Numbered from the stretch's first letter, positions 40,424 to 52,290 are shown. The stretch: DNA of 64,000 nt from Taenia hydatigena (GCA_036345935.2 JADWOT020000001.1:3366106-3430105); one strand, 5' to 3'. Numbers and translations: made by a program. Notes: generated by a model not told the origin, from the letters alone.

Positions 40424-42163
40424 AAAATGCACGCAATTCGATTTGTACAAATAAAATGAATCCGGAATTACCAATATGCTTTCTGTTCTCTTGTTTAATC
40501 CTGGTGGGTGGTGGTGGGTATCATTCACTGAGATCGAAGTCGTGCAACTCCACCGCTCTCCCTCTCAGGCATTCAACGAGAAGCACACCAAAATTTCATT
40601 GCGCTCCAATCTGATCGACGACGATGTACACCAAATCCATCATGAATAAGCCGCCTCCATTGACGTCTTCATTGTGCTCAAAGACTGGAACGCGAACACA
40701 TCCATTTGACCGAAGGATCGGTGGTCAAAAGTGTTTTTCAAACGTCAACGATACTCTTCATTTTGGAGCTGAGACGAAAAGATGGTGACCAGGAGGGAAC
40801 CGGATCCTGTCTGCGAACCGTCAGGGAGTCCTTGTCCTCAATAGCGATGGCGTGGATGGAACAAGAAATGGGAAGATTTAGTGATGGTGGGATACGATGC
40901 GTGAACTTCATTTCCTTCCTTTAAAAAGCTTTTGCATTCGTCCTACTTGTTAACATTCATGCCGAACGAGTAAGTCTTCCAAGAACTAATGTTATTTCTC
41001 CACATTTGTGAAACGGGAAGTCGATGGCACGAAACATGTGGGCGAAAACATTTCGCTTTGCCTAAGTGGGACGCATATGCTTAGATTCGCAGCTCACCGT
41101 AGCAGACGCTCTTCTACGGAATAACCGACCAATCTGCTTGCCCTTGAGCTTTCCTGGAAGCGGCTGTGAATGTGTATCTTTCAACAATGTCACCGTTTTA
41201 GCGTTTGAGTTGATTCTGGCAACTTTTGAGGGCACAAAGTGAGGAAGCACTATACCGCGAAAGCGCAGAAAGAAGGGGAGACTAGTAACCCGCCTAGTGG
41301 AGCACATGGATGATGGATCTGTGAGAGGTCCACAAGGCATAAGTTAACGCGCCACCTTCAAACTAGTTGGCAGTCAAAGGGATGCGTAGCTTTTCAACGC
41401 AGATTTGTTCAACTCTCAATTGTGCACCTCGAAAATTGCTGCGGTTACTCATGTGATTTTAGGCCTGACGGAGACCACTGTCACCTGTTCGGAACGAAAT
41501 GCCTTTGACTAATGGCTGGAAGCCTCATCGTGAAGCGCATAGTCCAAAGCCGATGTTCTCAACCCAAGACAAAAAGTGGAAGGGGTTCGGTGAAGTAGGG
41601 ACGATACATCTATAGAATACACCTCGCAAAACCGAGATCGCGAGGCGGTGGAGATGTCGAGTTTTTAAACAGAGGCTGATGCGATCATAGGAGATCGCAC
41701 TCAACTAGTTGAAGTGGAAAGCTCACCCGTACGGTACCTGCACATGGGTAAGGCGTGGATGGATGGACAGATGCTCGATGGATGACATCTCCCACCTCGT
41801 TTTCAAAATGACACGTCGGCAAAGGTCACTCATCTGGGTTCGGCAGGCTAGAAACCTTACATTCTTTTGCCAAGAAGTTCCATCCATCCATGCTCCCCCT
41901 TTTCATGGTCCACCGCCCTGCAAGGAGGTTTTTACGACCATCTAATAGGACGAATTTCAAGTCTACATCCGACATGGCTGTACTTTTCCGCAAAGCACTT
42001 TCTCTAGCCTTGTGATTTGCATCCATTATCATGACTACTTTCGAGAGACAGCACTCCTTGAAGCCTACTCTTCTCTAACCAATGACTTAAGCACTCGTGA
42101 ATTGCGGATATAACACGATGGCGGCTTTCACACCGAGCCATTTGACTACATCACTAGATCGCA
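40424..42163. other. intergenic, Kunitz copy 1 to copy 2
   Basis: No gene is supported. The last 200 bp (from about 41965) contain a duplicated upstream segment (CTGTACTTTTCCGCAAAGCA, then CCTTGTGATTTGCATCCATT) that recurs before copies 3 and 4. This shows that the duplication unit includes a few hundred bp of 5' flank. Confidence 0.5.
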
Positions 42164-42889
42164 ATGGCCAGGCTCGCTCTTCTCGCTTTCATGCTCCTCT
42201 GTTTTGCTAGCCTCATTCAAAGTAAGTGAGAAACCATTCTTGCATCCTGTTCTTCCTTTCTTTACTTCTTATTGTATCTCCATCGGGTGATGTGCCCGTT
42301 GGATCCACCAATCTCAACTCCTACTCGAGTCTAATCATAATACAGTTCTTTCAGTGCAGCACTACTGCCTTGAAAGGGCAATGCCACCTTCTATTTTCGA
42401 CTCTCCATGTGGCATGGGATGCACACTTAGCCTAGGTGAATAATGCATTGACAACTTCATGGGGTAGACTCAACTTACTGGAACTCGTTGAGAAACTGGT
42501 CACTTGCCATCTCAATGGTGCCTTCCGGAGCAGACAATAGAGAAGCGCTTGAGTAAACGCAAAATACGGATGCGATCCTTGAATTCATAACATCCATTCT
42601 TTAGTGCAGCTGGTAATACTAAAGGTGGCTGGACTACAACACAACTCTTGTTGACATTTTGTGCAACTTTTCCTCGATTTCAGGCAAAAGCGATATCTGC
42701 AAACTGCCGATCGCGCCAGGAACCTGTGGATCTCGCATCGAATCATGGGGCTACGATGCCTCGACGGGTCGTTGTGTGCGTTTCATGTACGGTGGTTGTG
42801 GAGGCAACGAGAATCGATTCAGAACTATGGGAATATGCAAACGAACTTGCATGGATCCTCCATCCAAGAAGAAGAGGAAGAAGAATTAA
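42164..42889 (+). CDS. secreted single-domain Kunitz inhibitor, copy 2 (P1 Gly)
   Basis: Exon 1 is 42164-42221 (signal peptide MARLALLAFMLLCFASLIQ) and exon 2 is 42684-42889. It encodes 87 residues. The cysteines are at 25, 34, 50, 58, 71 and 75. P1 is Gly35 and P1' is Ser36, both atypical for a canonical serine-protease inhibitor. The rest of the fold is conserved (ESWGYD, RFMYGGCGGNENRF). The tail DPPSKKKRKKN is short and basic. A TATAA at 42109-42113 lies about 50 bp before the ATG. Confidence 0.95.
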
Positions 42890-43615
42890 ATGTTCTTTGA
42901 TTAAAGGATTACCTAAAGATGTATTACCTCCAATTTATGCAAATAGAGTGAATCTGAAGGCATCAAATTGTTTCCATGTCAAATTCTAACGGGCCGCGGG
43001 CTTCATTCAAATGGAACTGGAATGATGAAGCAATCCAGTTGGTTGGTTAGCCCTGACGGGTGAAAGAAAGAAAGAAAGAAAGTACTTTCCATCGTGTCTC
43101 AGGAAAGATTTTAGCTCTCCCATTGTACTGATGGAGAATGATGCAAATGCCAATGCTATAAAACCCTAGTTGATTGCTCCAGAAAGGTTGTAATACAGAG
43201 TGAAGCTGAGTGAAACAGTCTTCCACAGTTACCATGACCTGAATAAATAATAACGTTTTATGCCGTAGCATCTCTCTCATACGCTCATTCCACATACACC
43301 GCAGTGTTGTGGTCTTTAAGAGAGCCTAGCTCCACAGAATGGCTACCCTTCACAAAATTTTATAGCCTAAATTTGAAGCCGAGGACAAAAGTTTGCGACA
43401 AAGGTCCATTCAATGGAATAAGACTTCTGATATGACTGTACTTTTCCGTAAAATACTTTCATTTAGCCTTGTGATGCCCATCCATTATCACGACTAAAGC
43501 CGAGAGACACCACGAGTCAAGGTCCCTTCACTTTTTTTAATCGAATAAGTACACATGAAAACACCAAGACGGCTGTTTTCACACAAAGCCGGGTAACCAC
43601 ACCACTGGATAACCA
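42890..43615. other. intergenic, Kunitz copy 2 to copy 3
   Basis: It holds a GAAA tetranucleotide run (43064-43082) and, from about 43428, the duplicated Kunitz 5' flank (CTGTACTTTTCCGTAAAATA, then a CCTTGTGATGCCCATCCATT segment). Nothing else is recognised. Confidence 0.5.
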
Positions 43616-44271
43616 ATGACCACGACCGCCCTTTCAGCTCTCATCCCGCTTTTTGTTGCCAACCTTCTTCGAGGTGAGTGAAGAATCCCTTCTCGTGTCT
43701 GTCGGGTGGAGTGTTCATTGAACTCTCCAATCTCTAATTATCACTGCAGCCTAATCATGACGTAAGGAAGTCAGCCTTCTGTCCTTTCGACGCAGCACTA
43801 TCACCTTGAAGTTGTAGATCTTCCATCAAATTTCCACATTCTTCATTGTGAGAGCACCTAATTATTCGACTCAATTTATTTGATGCTGCTGACAGACTTG
43901 TCACTTGTCATTTCGGTGATGACTTCTGGAGTATTTAGGGAGAAGCTTGAACGGGGAAGCAGAAGTGGTAGGTGCTATGAAGGAAGACCTGGAACACATT
44001 TGAATGGATCTTTGGCCCACGGCCTACTTCCACAAAAACGATTCTCAACTCAACGAAGGTCAGTACACGATGAGCTTTGGATTTTAGGCTATAAGGATGT
44101 CTGCAACGTACCAATTGTGGATAAAAATCACAGCTCTCGTATAAGATTGTAGGCCTTCAAGATCTCATCGGGTCGTTGTATACACTTCTACTACAGCGGT
44201 TGTGGAGCCAAGGCAAATCGTTTCAAATATCGGCTAAAGTGCATATCAAGTTGTTTTAATCATCGCTTTTA
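43616..44271 (+). pseudogene. Kunitz inhibitor pseudogene (copy 3)
   Basis: Exon 1 (43616-43673) is intact: ATG, 58 nt, signal-like MTTTALSALIPLFVANLL, GTGAGT donor. Exon 2 starts at 44088 after ATTTTAG. The second Kunitz cysteine is lost (VDKNHSSRI in place of ...GxC...), and an in-frame TAG occurs at 44150-44152 where family members have W/Y-G-Y. After the stop the same frame continues with SSGRCIHFYYSGCGAKANRF and KCISSCFNHRF, then TAG at 44269-44271. It is therefore a single-lesion nonsense copy with four later cysteines still aligned. AATAAA is at 44285-44290. Confidence 0.9.
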
Positions 44272-44806
44272 GAAGAGGAAGAATAATAAACATCCATGGC
44301 TTCATTCTGATTAAAGGCTATGGTAAAACTGTTCAATTTCCATTGAATACAAAAAAAAGTAAATTGCTTCCTGTTTTCCTATCAAAGTCGAAATTTTCTT
44401 TTCGTAACATTGTCCAATCCCTTGACAATTTCTAGCGAGCAGTGGAATTCAATTAAATACAACAAAGCTGACGAAACGATTTGATTGGTTGGTTAGCCTC
44501 GGAAGGGAGGGAAGGGCAACGGTTGGACCAGTTATTTTGAACTAATGTGCGAAAGTACTTTGTTTCGTGTTCCACAAGGGACTTAGACTCTCAATTGTAT
44601 TGTTCGAAAAACAAGTGATAGACTTAAAAGTGGTGAAGAACGCTAAGAATAGCATGTGGTGAGAAGGTAGCACAGTGTCGGAAGAAATGAAACCCGTTGT
44701 GATATGGAAACTGCACTCAATAAAGTCGTCTTTGGTTCCATAAGATAATCAGTGGAGGATCGTGGATGTGAAGGACAGGGTGGATTAACACAGAACCGAT
44801 CGATCC
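44272..44806. other. intergenic, copy 3 to relic
   Basis: Pseudogene 3' flank and unassigned sequence; no gene seen. Confidence 0.5.
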
Positions 44807-45150
44807 CACGACTTGAAAGCGTTGACAATCATCGCAGTTCTGACTGCCATGCTACTTTCTGTTGTCTACCTCAATTTAGGCAAGCTGACAACTTTTCTCG
44901 TGTCCTGTCTAGCCTTTCCATTCGCTTTACTACACCGTCGAGTGCAGTGGCTATTGAACTCTCGATTCACCACTCGAGTCCAACCATGGCAGATTGGAGC
45001 CAATCTTCTCTGTACTTGCAGTCATTTCAGAGCAGCATCATTATCTTGATAGAAGAGATTTTCTTTCTTCCCTCCACATTCCAACCTCAACTTTCGCCCT
45101 TGATGAAGCATCATGACATACTTACCCCAGCTGAATGACATACCTGACAG
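44807..45150 (+). pseudogene. relic of a Kunitz first exon and start of its intron
   Basis: From 44813 the frame reads LKALTIIAVLTAMLLSVVYL, a signal-peptide-like exon in the position of ATG-initiated exon 1, but the start codon is TTG. The following sequence (TTTTCTCGTGTCCTGTCTAG, later GATTCACCACTCGAGTCCAA and a CAGCATCATTATCTTGATAG segment) aligns with the first intron of copy 1 (CTTTTCTCGTGTCCTACTCG, CACCACTCGAGTCC, ...TACCTTGAAACAG). The donor has become AG/GCAAGC. No Kunitz exon 2 follows in the next 1.5 kb, so only the 5' half of a copy survives. Confidence 0.65.
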
Positions 45151-46717
45151 GTTGATGAGGTGACCGATTTAAATCAGTAGGCTAACTAATCACCTGCCAT
45201 TTTGGTGACATTGTGATGGACCAGAAGTATGAGAACGAGGTAGTATGATATTTACGGCTCACTACTCAGAGGATATACAGTACTCACCGAAGGACTGGTT
45301 AGTTGATGACGGTCTGGCGGCGACACCCGTCCATTCGATGCTCTCCAAGAGGGCCAGTGGACTGCGTTCAACGCTAGTGTTACCCAATGGCTCAGTTGCG
45401 TATCGTTAGCTTTGTCACCAGCCTCATGTTCCAGTTCCTCCTGCAGAAGCTACCTGCTTATCAAAGTACAGAGAGTCTCAGAGACCAGAAGCAGTAATCA
45501 AAACTCACCTTGACAATAAATTATATTTTCACCAGCCACTACTCATCAGCGCTTTATAAATCTGGCCATCATTTATCAAGCATCGCATTCACAAGTCATC
45601 AAGTTCTCACTATAATATTCAAGTATACAGCACAAAGATTGTTCGGAACTAACACCGGACCTTATTCGTAAACACCACGTCCAAGTGTCAGATTAACCAT
45701 GAACTTTGGATGAAAAGAAGTTCGGGTAAACTACCGATCCCACACTGCGTTAATCTACAATCCAAAAGGCGCGATCCTACGCCTCTTTGAGCGCCCACCA
45801 GGTTGCCACTTATCTTCCTATACCTTCTCACCACCTCGCTCCGTGCTAGAGGATTGCGTCTAGTTGATGCACGATCTAGCTGTTGGATACGGTTTCTGAC
45901 ATTATCCCCTCACCTCCTCAACATTACAGTATTTTGCAGCGTAACATGACACATTTGACTGCTTTATGCGTTTATACCCCACTTAAACAGATGAACCTCG
46001 TGAGCTTTGTGTGCAAAAGTGTGCGCACATACGGATGAGATAATAGTCCCAAACTCCGTCTCTCACACATCCGCCTGTTGCAACAGAAAGAACAGATTAA
46101 TGATGCACTGCATAACACATCATGCCATGTCACATCACAGCACATAACGGCATTACGCTCCACAATACTTGACCAACCCTATGCCTCGCATCACTCCACA
46201 TTGCATAATGTGACTGTCTTCCTTCCACACCCTAAGAATTGTTTGGTGTTTGTGTGCTGTAGAGGATTTGGAGGCGGCCACAGCTAAAACCGCTTAATAG
46301 GATTGAGCCTTTTAAGAGGGCACGTCTTGCCACTTGATGAAGGACCCAATTTTTTTCATTCGTTAAATCAGGACATCTACAATGTGTTCACAAGAGTGGC
46401 CATCCAACTCCGTCATGAAGGGGCCTTTCATCAAACCATCTTGAACGGTGGGTCTATCGCGCACATGAAAAGAGGTCTTGACAGAGGTTATGACTAGTTA
46501 ACAACAAAACAACACCTAAGTCTACATCAAGCTGAACTGTACTTTTCGTAAAATACTTTCATTTAACCCTGTGATTTGCAAACATTATCATGATCAGGCC
46601 CGAGAGATGGCACATAGTAAAGCCTAGTTCCTTGATCCAATCAAATAAGCACTCGTGAATAGTGTAAAGAAAATGGTGTTTCTACACAAAGCCAGGTGAT
46701 CACACCACCAGATCGCG
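45151..46717. other. intergenic, relic to Kunitz copy 4
   Basis: No gene is supported. The last 190 bp repeat the Kunitz 5' flank (CTGTACTTTTCGTAAAATAC, then ATCCAATCAAATAAGCACTC at about 46636). Confidence 0.5.
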
Positions 46718-47643
46718 ATGGCCAAGATCGTTCTGCTAGCTCTCATGCTGCTTTGGGCCGCCAGCCCCAGTCAAGGTAAGTAAACAACTCTTCTTGCATC
46801 CTGTCTGTCCGCTTCTCTTCGCCACACCGCTGCCGGGTGGTGTCCACTAAAGTGAAATTGGTCTTCTGTGTTAGCACCCGTCTGTAAATGTAACAGTGCA
46901 ACACTTACATTTACAGAGCAGTTTCCCTTCCCACTTCCTACTCCATGCATACCACTCCTCACGCCTTACTACTTGCACTCTACCCTAATCCATGTGGAAG
47001 TAGTCCGAGACATTTACTTACCTTAGTGACTGACACGCGCACAACTTTATGGATTGTCTCCAACTAGTGGACGCAAGTTTGTTGAAGATAATAGGCCGCT
47101 TCAACTTATTAGATGCTGTTGACAGACTAGTAACTTGTTTTTTTTGGTGACGACTTCTGCGGCAGATAAAGGAGACACATTTTGGTGCTATGATATAAAC
47201 GTGAAAGCAGGGGTAGTAGGCGATATGAGAAGTGCGTATTAAACCCAAAATGTGAGGAAGTTCATCCATTATTGCGTAGATCCTTTGGATTCATAAAAAC
47301 AAACCGTCTAATGTCCACCTGCTCCCATGCATTTGAATTTCGGATGCATAACTCGTGCCGAAATCTAACGCAGCTATAAGTGATCGGCAAAACTCAAATG
47401 AATATGATAGCACTTCTTTGGCTTCTAGGTGAAGAGGATATCTGCAGCCTGCCAATCGAGGGAGGTCAATGCCGGGGCTACGTTAAATCGTATGGCTATA
47501 ATTCCGCATCAGATCGTTGTGTGCGTTTCATCTATACTGGTTGCGGAGGCAACCCAAACCGTTTCAAATATAAAATAAATTGCCTGCTCGCCTGTGTTAA
47601 ATATTACAAGCAGGAGAAGAAGAAGAAGAGAAAGAAGCACTAA
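46718..47643 (+). CDS. secreted single-domain Kunitz inhibitor, copy 4 (P1 Arg)
   Basis: Exon 1 is 46718-46775 (signal peptide MAKIVLLALMLLWAASPSQ) and exon 2 is 47429-47643, encoding 90 residues. Cysteines are at 25, 34, 50, 58, 71 and 75. P1 is Arg35 with P1' Gly36, the only copy here with the canonical trypsin-type reactive site. Conserved positions include Gly32, Tyr55, Gly57, Asn63 and Phe65. The C-terminal tail after the domain is basic (KQEKKKKRKKH). The most likely activity is inhibition of trypsin-like serine proteases outside the cell. The intron is 653 nt, the longest in the family. Confidence 0.95.
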
Positions 47644-47811
47644 CTCCTCTCTGATCAAAGGATAACAATTCGGCATATGATCGCCAATTAATACAAGGGA
47701 AGATGAAGTTATCAGAAATCTCTGTCTTTTCCCATGTAGTCTGGATTTTGTCATTTAGGCAATTACTCGTCTCATGCCAAATTCTGGTGGGTAGCGAGAT
47801 GCCGGAGTAAT

Positions 47812-48229
47812 TTATCGAGCAGCAAATGAATTACTTGTTGCTGAAGCAGAGGAAGGCAAAACTTTGTTTCGTGACCTTTTGAGGGTTTCAATTAATAATG
47901 CGTTGATGAGGAACATCAAAATAACAAAGACGAAGAACTCGGGCAGGTCGTCATAGACGTGTGCCAACAGTGAAGCAGAAATAAAAATAGCAAAGCCAAG
48001 TAGAGTAAAAAAGATTGGCTTGGATATCATGATGAAAAAGTGCACTAAGGAAATGTATATAAGCGTAAGCGTGATGAAAATAATGAGTCCAGACCAAGCA
48101 TACGCACAAATTCACCTATAAAATCATAATACATAAAAAAGGCTGCAGAATAAAATGCACTCGTTATTATGCATTGAGATTCTCGCAAAACAATCAAGCA
48201 ACTTTTTTGTTGCGTAGTAGGCAAATATG
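47812..48229 (-). CDS. candidate small multi-pass membrane protein, last two exons
   Basis: Two minus-strand exons agree in phase. The first, 48229-48116 (acceptor TTTTCCTGCAG, donor ATAG/GTGAAT), reads AYLPTTQQKSCLIVLRESQC and then ITSAFYSAAFFMYYDFI. The second, 48044-47812 (acceptor TTTCCTTAG), reads HFFIMISKPIFFTLLGFAIF and then ISASLLAHVYDD, a hydrophobic FFVFVILMFLINALLIETLK and a short polar tail to TAA. Two or three membrane helices are evident. I do not recognise the family. An upstream exon with ATG (about 48330 or 48480) is possible but did not join in phase. It lies between Kunitz copies on the opposite strand. Confidence 0.42.
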
Positions 48230-48976
48230 CTGCAGGAAAACACTTTCCCAAAAATCAAAATACAAAGTAAACTCACGTCAAGCCCAAAGCACCCGTTCAG
48301 AGAGGCCGCGCCCATATTGCACATATTCCAACATTTTCAAACAGAAATATAATAGCATAACATGAAGAATCGAGGCTGACTTTTGGTAAATTCGTAGAGC
48401 CTACAACTAAAGTGTAAAAGGCTGACTTGGCATAGCAATACATATTCGCAAATGCACAAAAAACGCGTAGGTGTCGCATCTTCCCAGCTGCACTACGCGT
48501 GCAAGCGTGTGTTTCCAATTTTATTATTTTAAAATCATGTCAACTTTTATGCTACCATATACCGCATATTTTTATACCTATAATTACAATTTTACGAATC
48601 CACCTACATTAGTCTCCTGCATAAGCTCATAACCATATGTGTTTGATTCTACAATTATTAGATTACTTCAACCCTACACGCAGCCATAGCCTCTTTCCTC
48701 TACTTTGATTGTTTCGCATTTTTACCCACCCTCTTTCTTTTCACGCATAATTGTGCCATACTTAGAACGGTTATCACAAAAATACACTCCTACTATACAT
48801 GCGTAGGTGCAGATTTGCAAATTTACTAAACCGCATTAATTGCTTGCCTCTTAAGTAACCCCATCTGAAATGCATCTTTAGTGCATATATCCACTGCTGC
48901 TGTTTGCAACTTCACCAGTGCAGCTTGCTTGTTGATTTTCAACTCTTTGGGTTTGGAACCCTTTCGGTAGGCGGAA

Positions 48977-49160
48977 TGTCCTCTGGGCCAGGGCACTGGC
49001 TCTAAGTCCAAATGTATTTGGTGATGGAGCCACCTCTATGCCATGCTGTTTGCCCTAAGCCCTACTTCATACCCATTTAATGTATTCTGCATGCGTATTA
49101 TGTCTTCTTCATTCTTTTGGTAGGCTTATGGCTTTGCATCGGTGGCAGCGGAGAGTAAAC
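48977..49160 (+). mobile_element. possible solo LTR or TRIM-like piece with primer-binding site
   Basis: A stretch starting TGTCCTCTGG and ending CTTTGCA (48977-49138) has TG...CA ends. It is followed two bases later by GGTGGCAGCGGAG, which resembles the tRNA-Leu-type primer-binding site after the Gypsy 5' LTR at 6853. No second LTR copy was seen nearby. Miniature LTR elements (TRIMs) are known in taeniid tapeworms; assignment here is inference only. Confidence 0.3.
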
Positions 49161-49924
49161 TCGGTCTTAAACAAACCTATCCTGAAGAGGCGATCAGGCA
49201 TTTAAGTTTGTAGGGTGCCCGTTCACCAAAGTTCAAAAGGCTCTAGAAAATAGCGGCGACAATCACAGCTCGCTTTCTCCTCTTCTTTCCGCTCTTGTTA
49301 ACTTCCGCATTAGCTAGGAGTGTCACGTTTCTGCCTCTATGCTGTATTATTGTAGCGAGTTATGAGAAAATAGATTGGTTTAGATTTACCACATGATCTA
49401 GTCAAAAAACTGTCTTCTAGAGGCTCAATAATCTCTGTGGATCGGTCAGCTTTCTTCTAGTGCCACTTCAGCACCTCACATCGTCTAAAATCCCATTTTT
49501 TTGTGAATTTAAGATTCGGGCCGTAATCTATCTGTTGAAGTTGGTTCGAGTAGGGAGAAATTAGTGGTAGGCAGAATTCTGGAATGACAGGGGTAAGGTG
49601 TTACCGACCGCAAACTAAAAAAGGGTCGCCAGATATCAAACTGTATTTGATGTTAAACGCAAATAATATACGACTTTTAACTGAATCTACGGCTAAATTA
49701 TGAATTCCAGTTTTTGACCCTCAAAACAAGCAAGGTCAGACTGATGTGCAAATAACCGACTACCTTATGCCTATGATAGATTTGGCATTAACTTCACCGA
49801 GAAACAACGGCCTAGCAATTTTAGTGGTGCCACTTAACCTACTAAGCGCTCTGAAGCCTTCAACAATATTCAGGCGACGGAAGAGATGGCACTTGGCAGC
49901 TTGACATTTCTGCAAGTGAATAAT

Positions 49925-52290
49925 CTGTTGCAGTGTTTTAATCAAGTAAAGTAAAGTGCTGTGATGTGTCAAACCGTCTCTGTGTTTGAGACAAGTGCAA
50001 ATGTAGCCGATGATCAAGGAGACCGATACAAGGCTCGACGATGCCATCCTTCACTCATGTACGCTCACTTTCCTTCAACAAACCCACCCCATCCACATGC
50101 TGTTAGCCAACTGTCGATGCTGCCTTCCCAATAGACTGTGCTGAAGGTTGCGCGTAAAGCAGTCGAGTTAAGGCATGCATGATTGCCAATGCATCTCACA
50201 GTGCTGTTGTCCACTCCACACAATACGTCCATGCACTTCAGATTACCCAATTTCACACCATCTCTTCACATTAAGTTAGACCATTCCATTCCACACAAAC
50301 AGAGGGTGGGTGCACATTTGTGGATCCAAAGCTTTATCACTCCTCTTCACCATCATGCCGCCTTCACATAAATCAGGGCACGCACAGTCAAGAGACAAGA
50401 AGAATGCCTGAGTCTCGGGCTTCCCAACTTCTCCAAACAATAAGTACCATTAGGCAAATGGCAACTCACATTTCGCCTACACATGCACCTGTCCCTAATA
50501 CAAACAAACAATAAGTACCGTTCGACAGGCAACACAAATTCTGTGTAGATGTGTGAATCAGACCTTTGACAATGACCAGGGAGACCACCGTACCCCCACT
50601 GTTAATGCAGGTGACATCAACGCAGCGTCCGATGTGGTGGTGGTTGGCGATGCCTCGGTACCACTGAGGCGACGCAGTGGTTGTAGGCATCACTTGTTTG
50701 CCGTTGGGTCTACCTCCTCTCAATTACCACTAACCGAACCAATGCTCTCCTCTCCTTCACCCACCCTACCTACAGTCACATTAGTTCTCCATAATCAAGG
50801 CAATTCACAATGAGGCATCGATCACTTCCATGTGGCGTTTCCACGCTGTGTTGGTGTGTGCCTTTGTAAATTAATCTTCACACCACAATACACTTTTCTT
50901 TCCCACCTAAGTCTCAACATTTACCAGTTGTTGAATCACCCAAACAGTGACTGCATCATCCCAGTTGGATTTGATGCATCCAAAGTCAGTGCGAATAACT
51001 CGCCGATGCTCAGTGAGTAATCAAGTCTTTTAGATGGCCACACTCCCACGCGACATTCGTTTGACCCTTCAGGCCATCCGACGGTACTCCTCAAAGAACC
51101 TCCGATCCAACCACATAATCATACTGCGTGCGGCATCTCATCTCCTTCTTGCCTTGGGACAGATTGTGTCAAAGTGGAGAGAGAGATGACAAATGGAATC
51201 GGGGTTGTCGCTACTTTAAATGCCGCAATCATTCTTTGTTCAGTCAATCTTCATCTGTCGTTGAATAACTCAGCCAACCAATGTCGTCGTAGTTTTGAAA
51301 TAACTGCGTCGAAAAGGGTGGCAAGCAACTTATCACTCACTGTGTGGTGACTCAGCGCTCCCCTTGAATACAAGCCAAATCGTTCTGTTTCAGTACTGCG
51401 GAACCTTAAACAACCGCATCACCTGCACTTCATCTTTCCTTGAGATCATACTACTGCTCATCTCACTGTAACCATTTGTGGCACAGAAACATGCTACGAA
51501 ATTTCGGCTCTCTCTACTTCTTCACGCTTCGCCTCATCTCCTTATCGAGTTGGGACGGTTCGGGATGAGGTGGGAATGTGCGATGGGATCGAGACTGTCA
51601 TTGTTTAAAATGTTTTGTCTCCCCTCAATGGCTCAGTCATTCATCATTTTGCCCTGTGTCTCATAACTGCTGCCATTGACACGCATCTATGATGGAGGGA
51701 AGTCGGACACTTGCCCCAACCACTGACGGATTCACACATTGAGGTACCTCCAACATACACACCGATAACACTTTGAGAAAGTTGCGATGTCGGTATCAGG
51801 AGGGTTCGATTTAGTTCTTTCTGCACTGGACCTAATTGAGTCAAGGTGAGATACTCGTACAGGTTCCGCGACGATGTCGACTGACGTACAAATATTCAAG
51901 CCATGCGACCGCGATTAGTCCAAATTCATCCTCTACATTCAAGCGCGTATATCTCGCGTGCAATGACATCTAATTAGTACGGAAAATAGTTGTGAAACAA
52001 GCAAATTCTTCTGAGATCGCATGTCCCACACGATTACTTACCGATCCTCCTTATTGACACACATCAAATCTACCAATCCGATGACACTGACTTCACCACT
52101 CACATTTGTGTGTAAACAATCCTTGTATTTTCACATAATTAAGTGAAAAATCCTCCTCTCGAATGCACAAAACTGGTGCGCAATGTGTGCGAACCCACAC
52201 ATCACTCCTCTTGTTAAGCTCCGGCTTGACTTTGAAGGTGGTAATTGGATAACTGGCATTACCGACAGACTCTTTGTCATTTTTCCGGTT
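49925..52290 (+). repeat. left arm of a large inverted repeat
   Basis: This arm is the reverse complement of 57020-59405. Shared blocks can be followed along the full length: TCAAACCGTCTCTGTGTTTG near 49970 and 59345, a GATGATCAAGGAGACCGATA block, AGACAAGAAGAATGCCTGAG near 50390, CAAACAGTGACTGCATCATC near 50940, GTATCAGGAGGGTTCGATTT near 51792, and CAATCCTTGTATTTTCACAT near 52120. Differences are scattered substitutions and small indels, so the arms are old relative to identity but clearly one sequence. Several short frames are preserved in both arms but share an in-frame stop and no known domain. Confidence 0.88.

Noticed and set aside
46078..46287. Possible vestige of a Kunitz exon 2 (CLVFVCCRGFGGG)
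   Set aside because: Only a superficial resemblance to C..F.Y.GCGGN; cysteine spacing is wrong and no flanking homology was seen.
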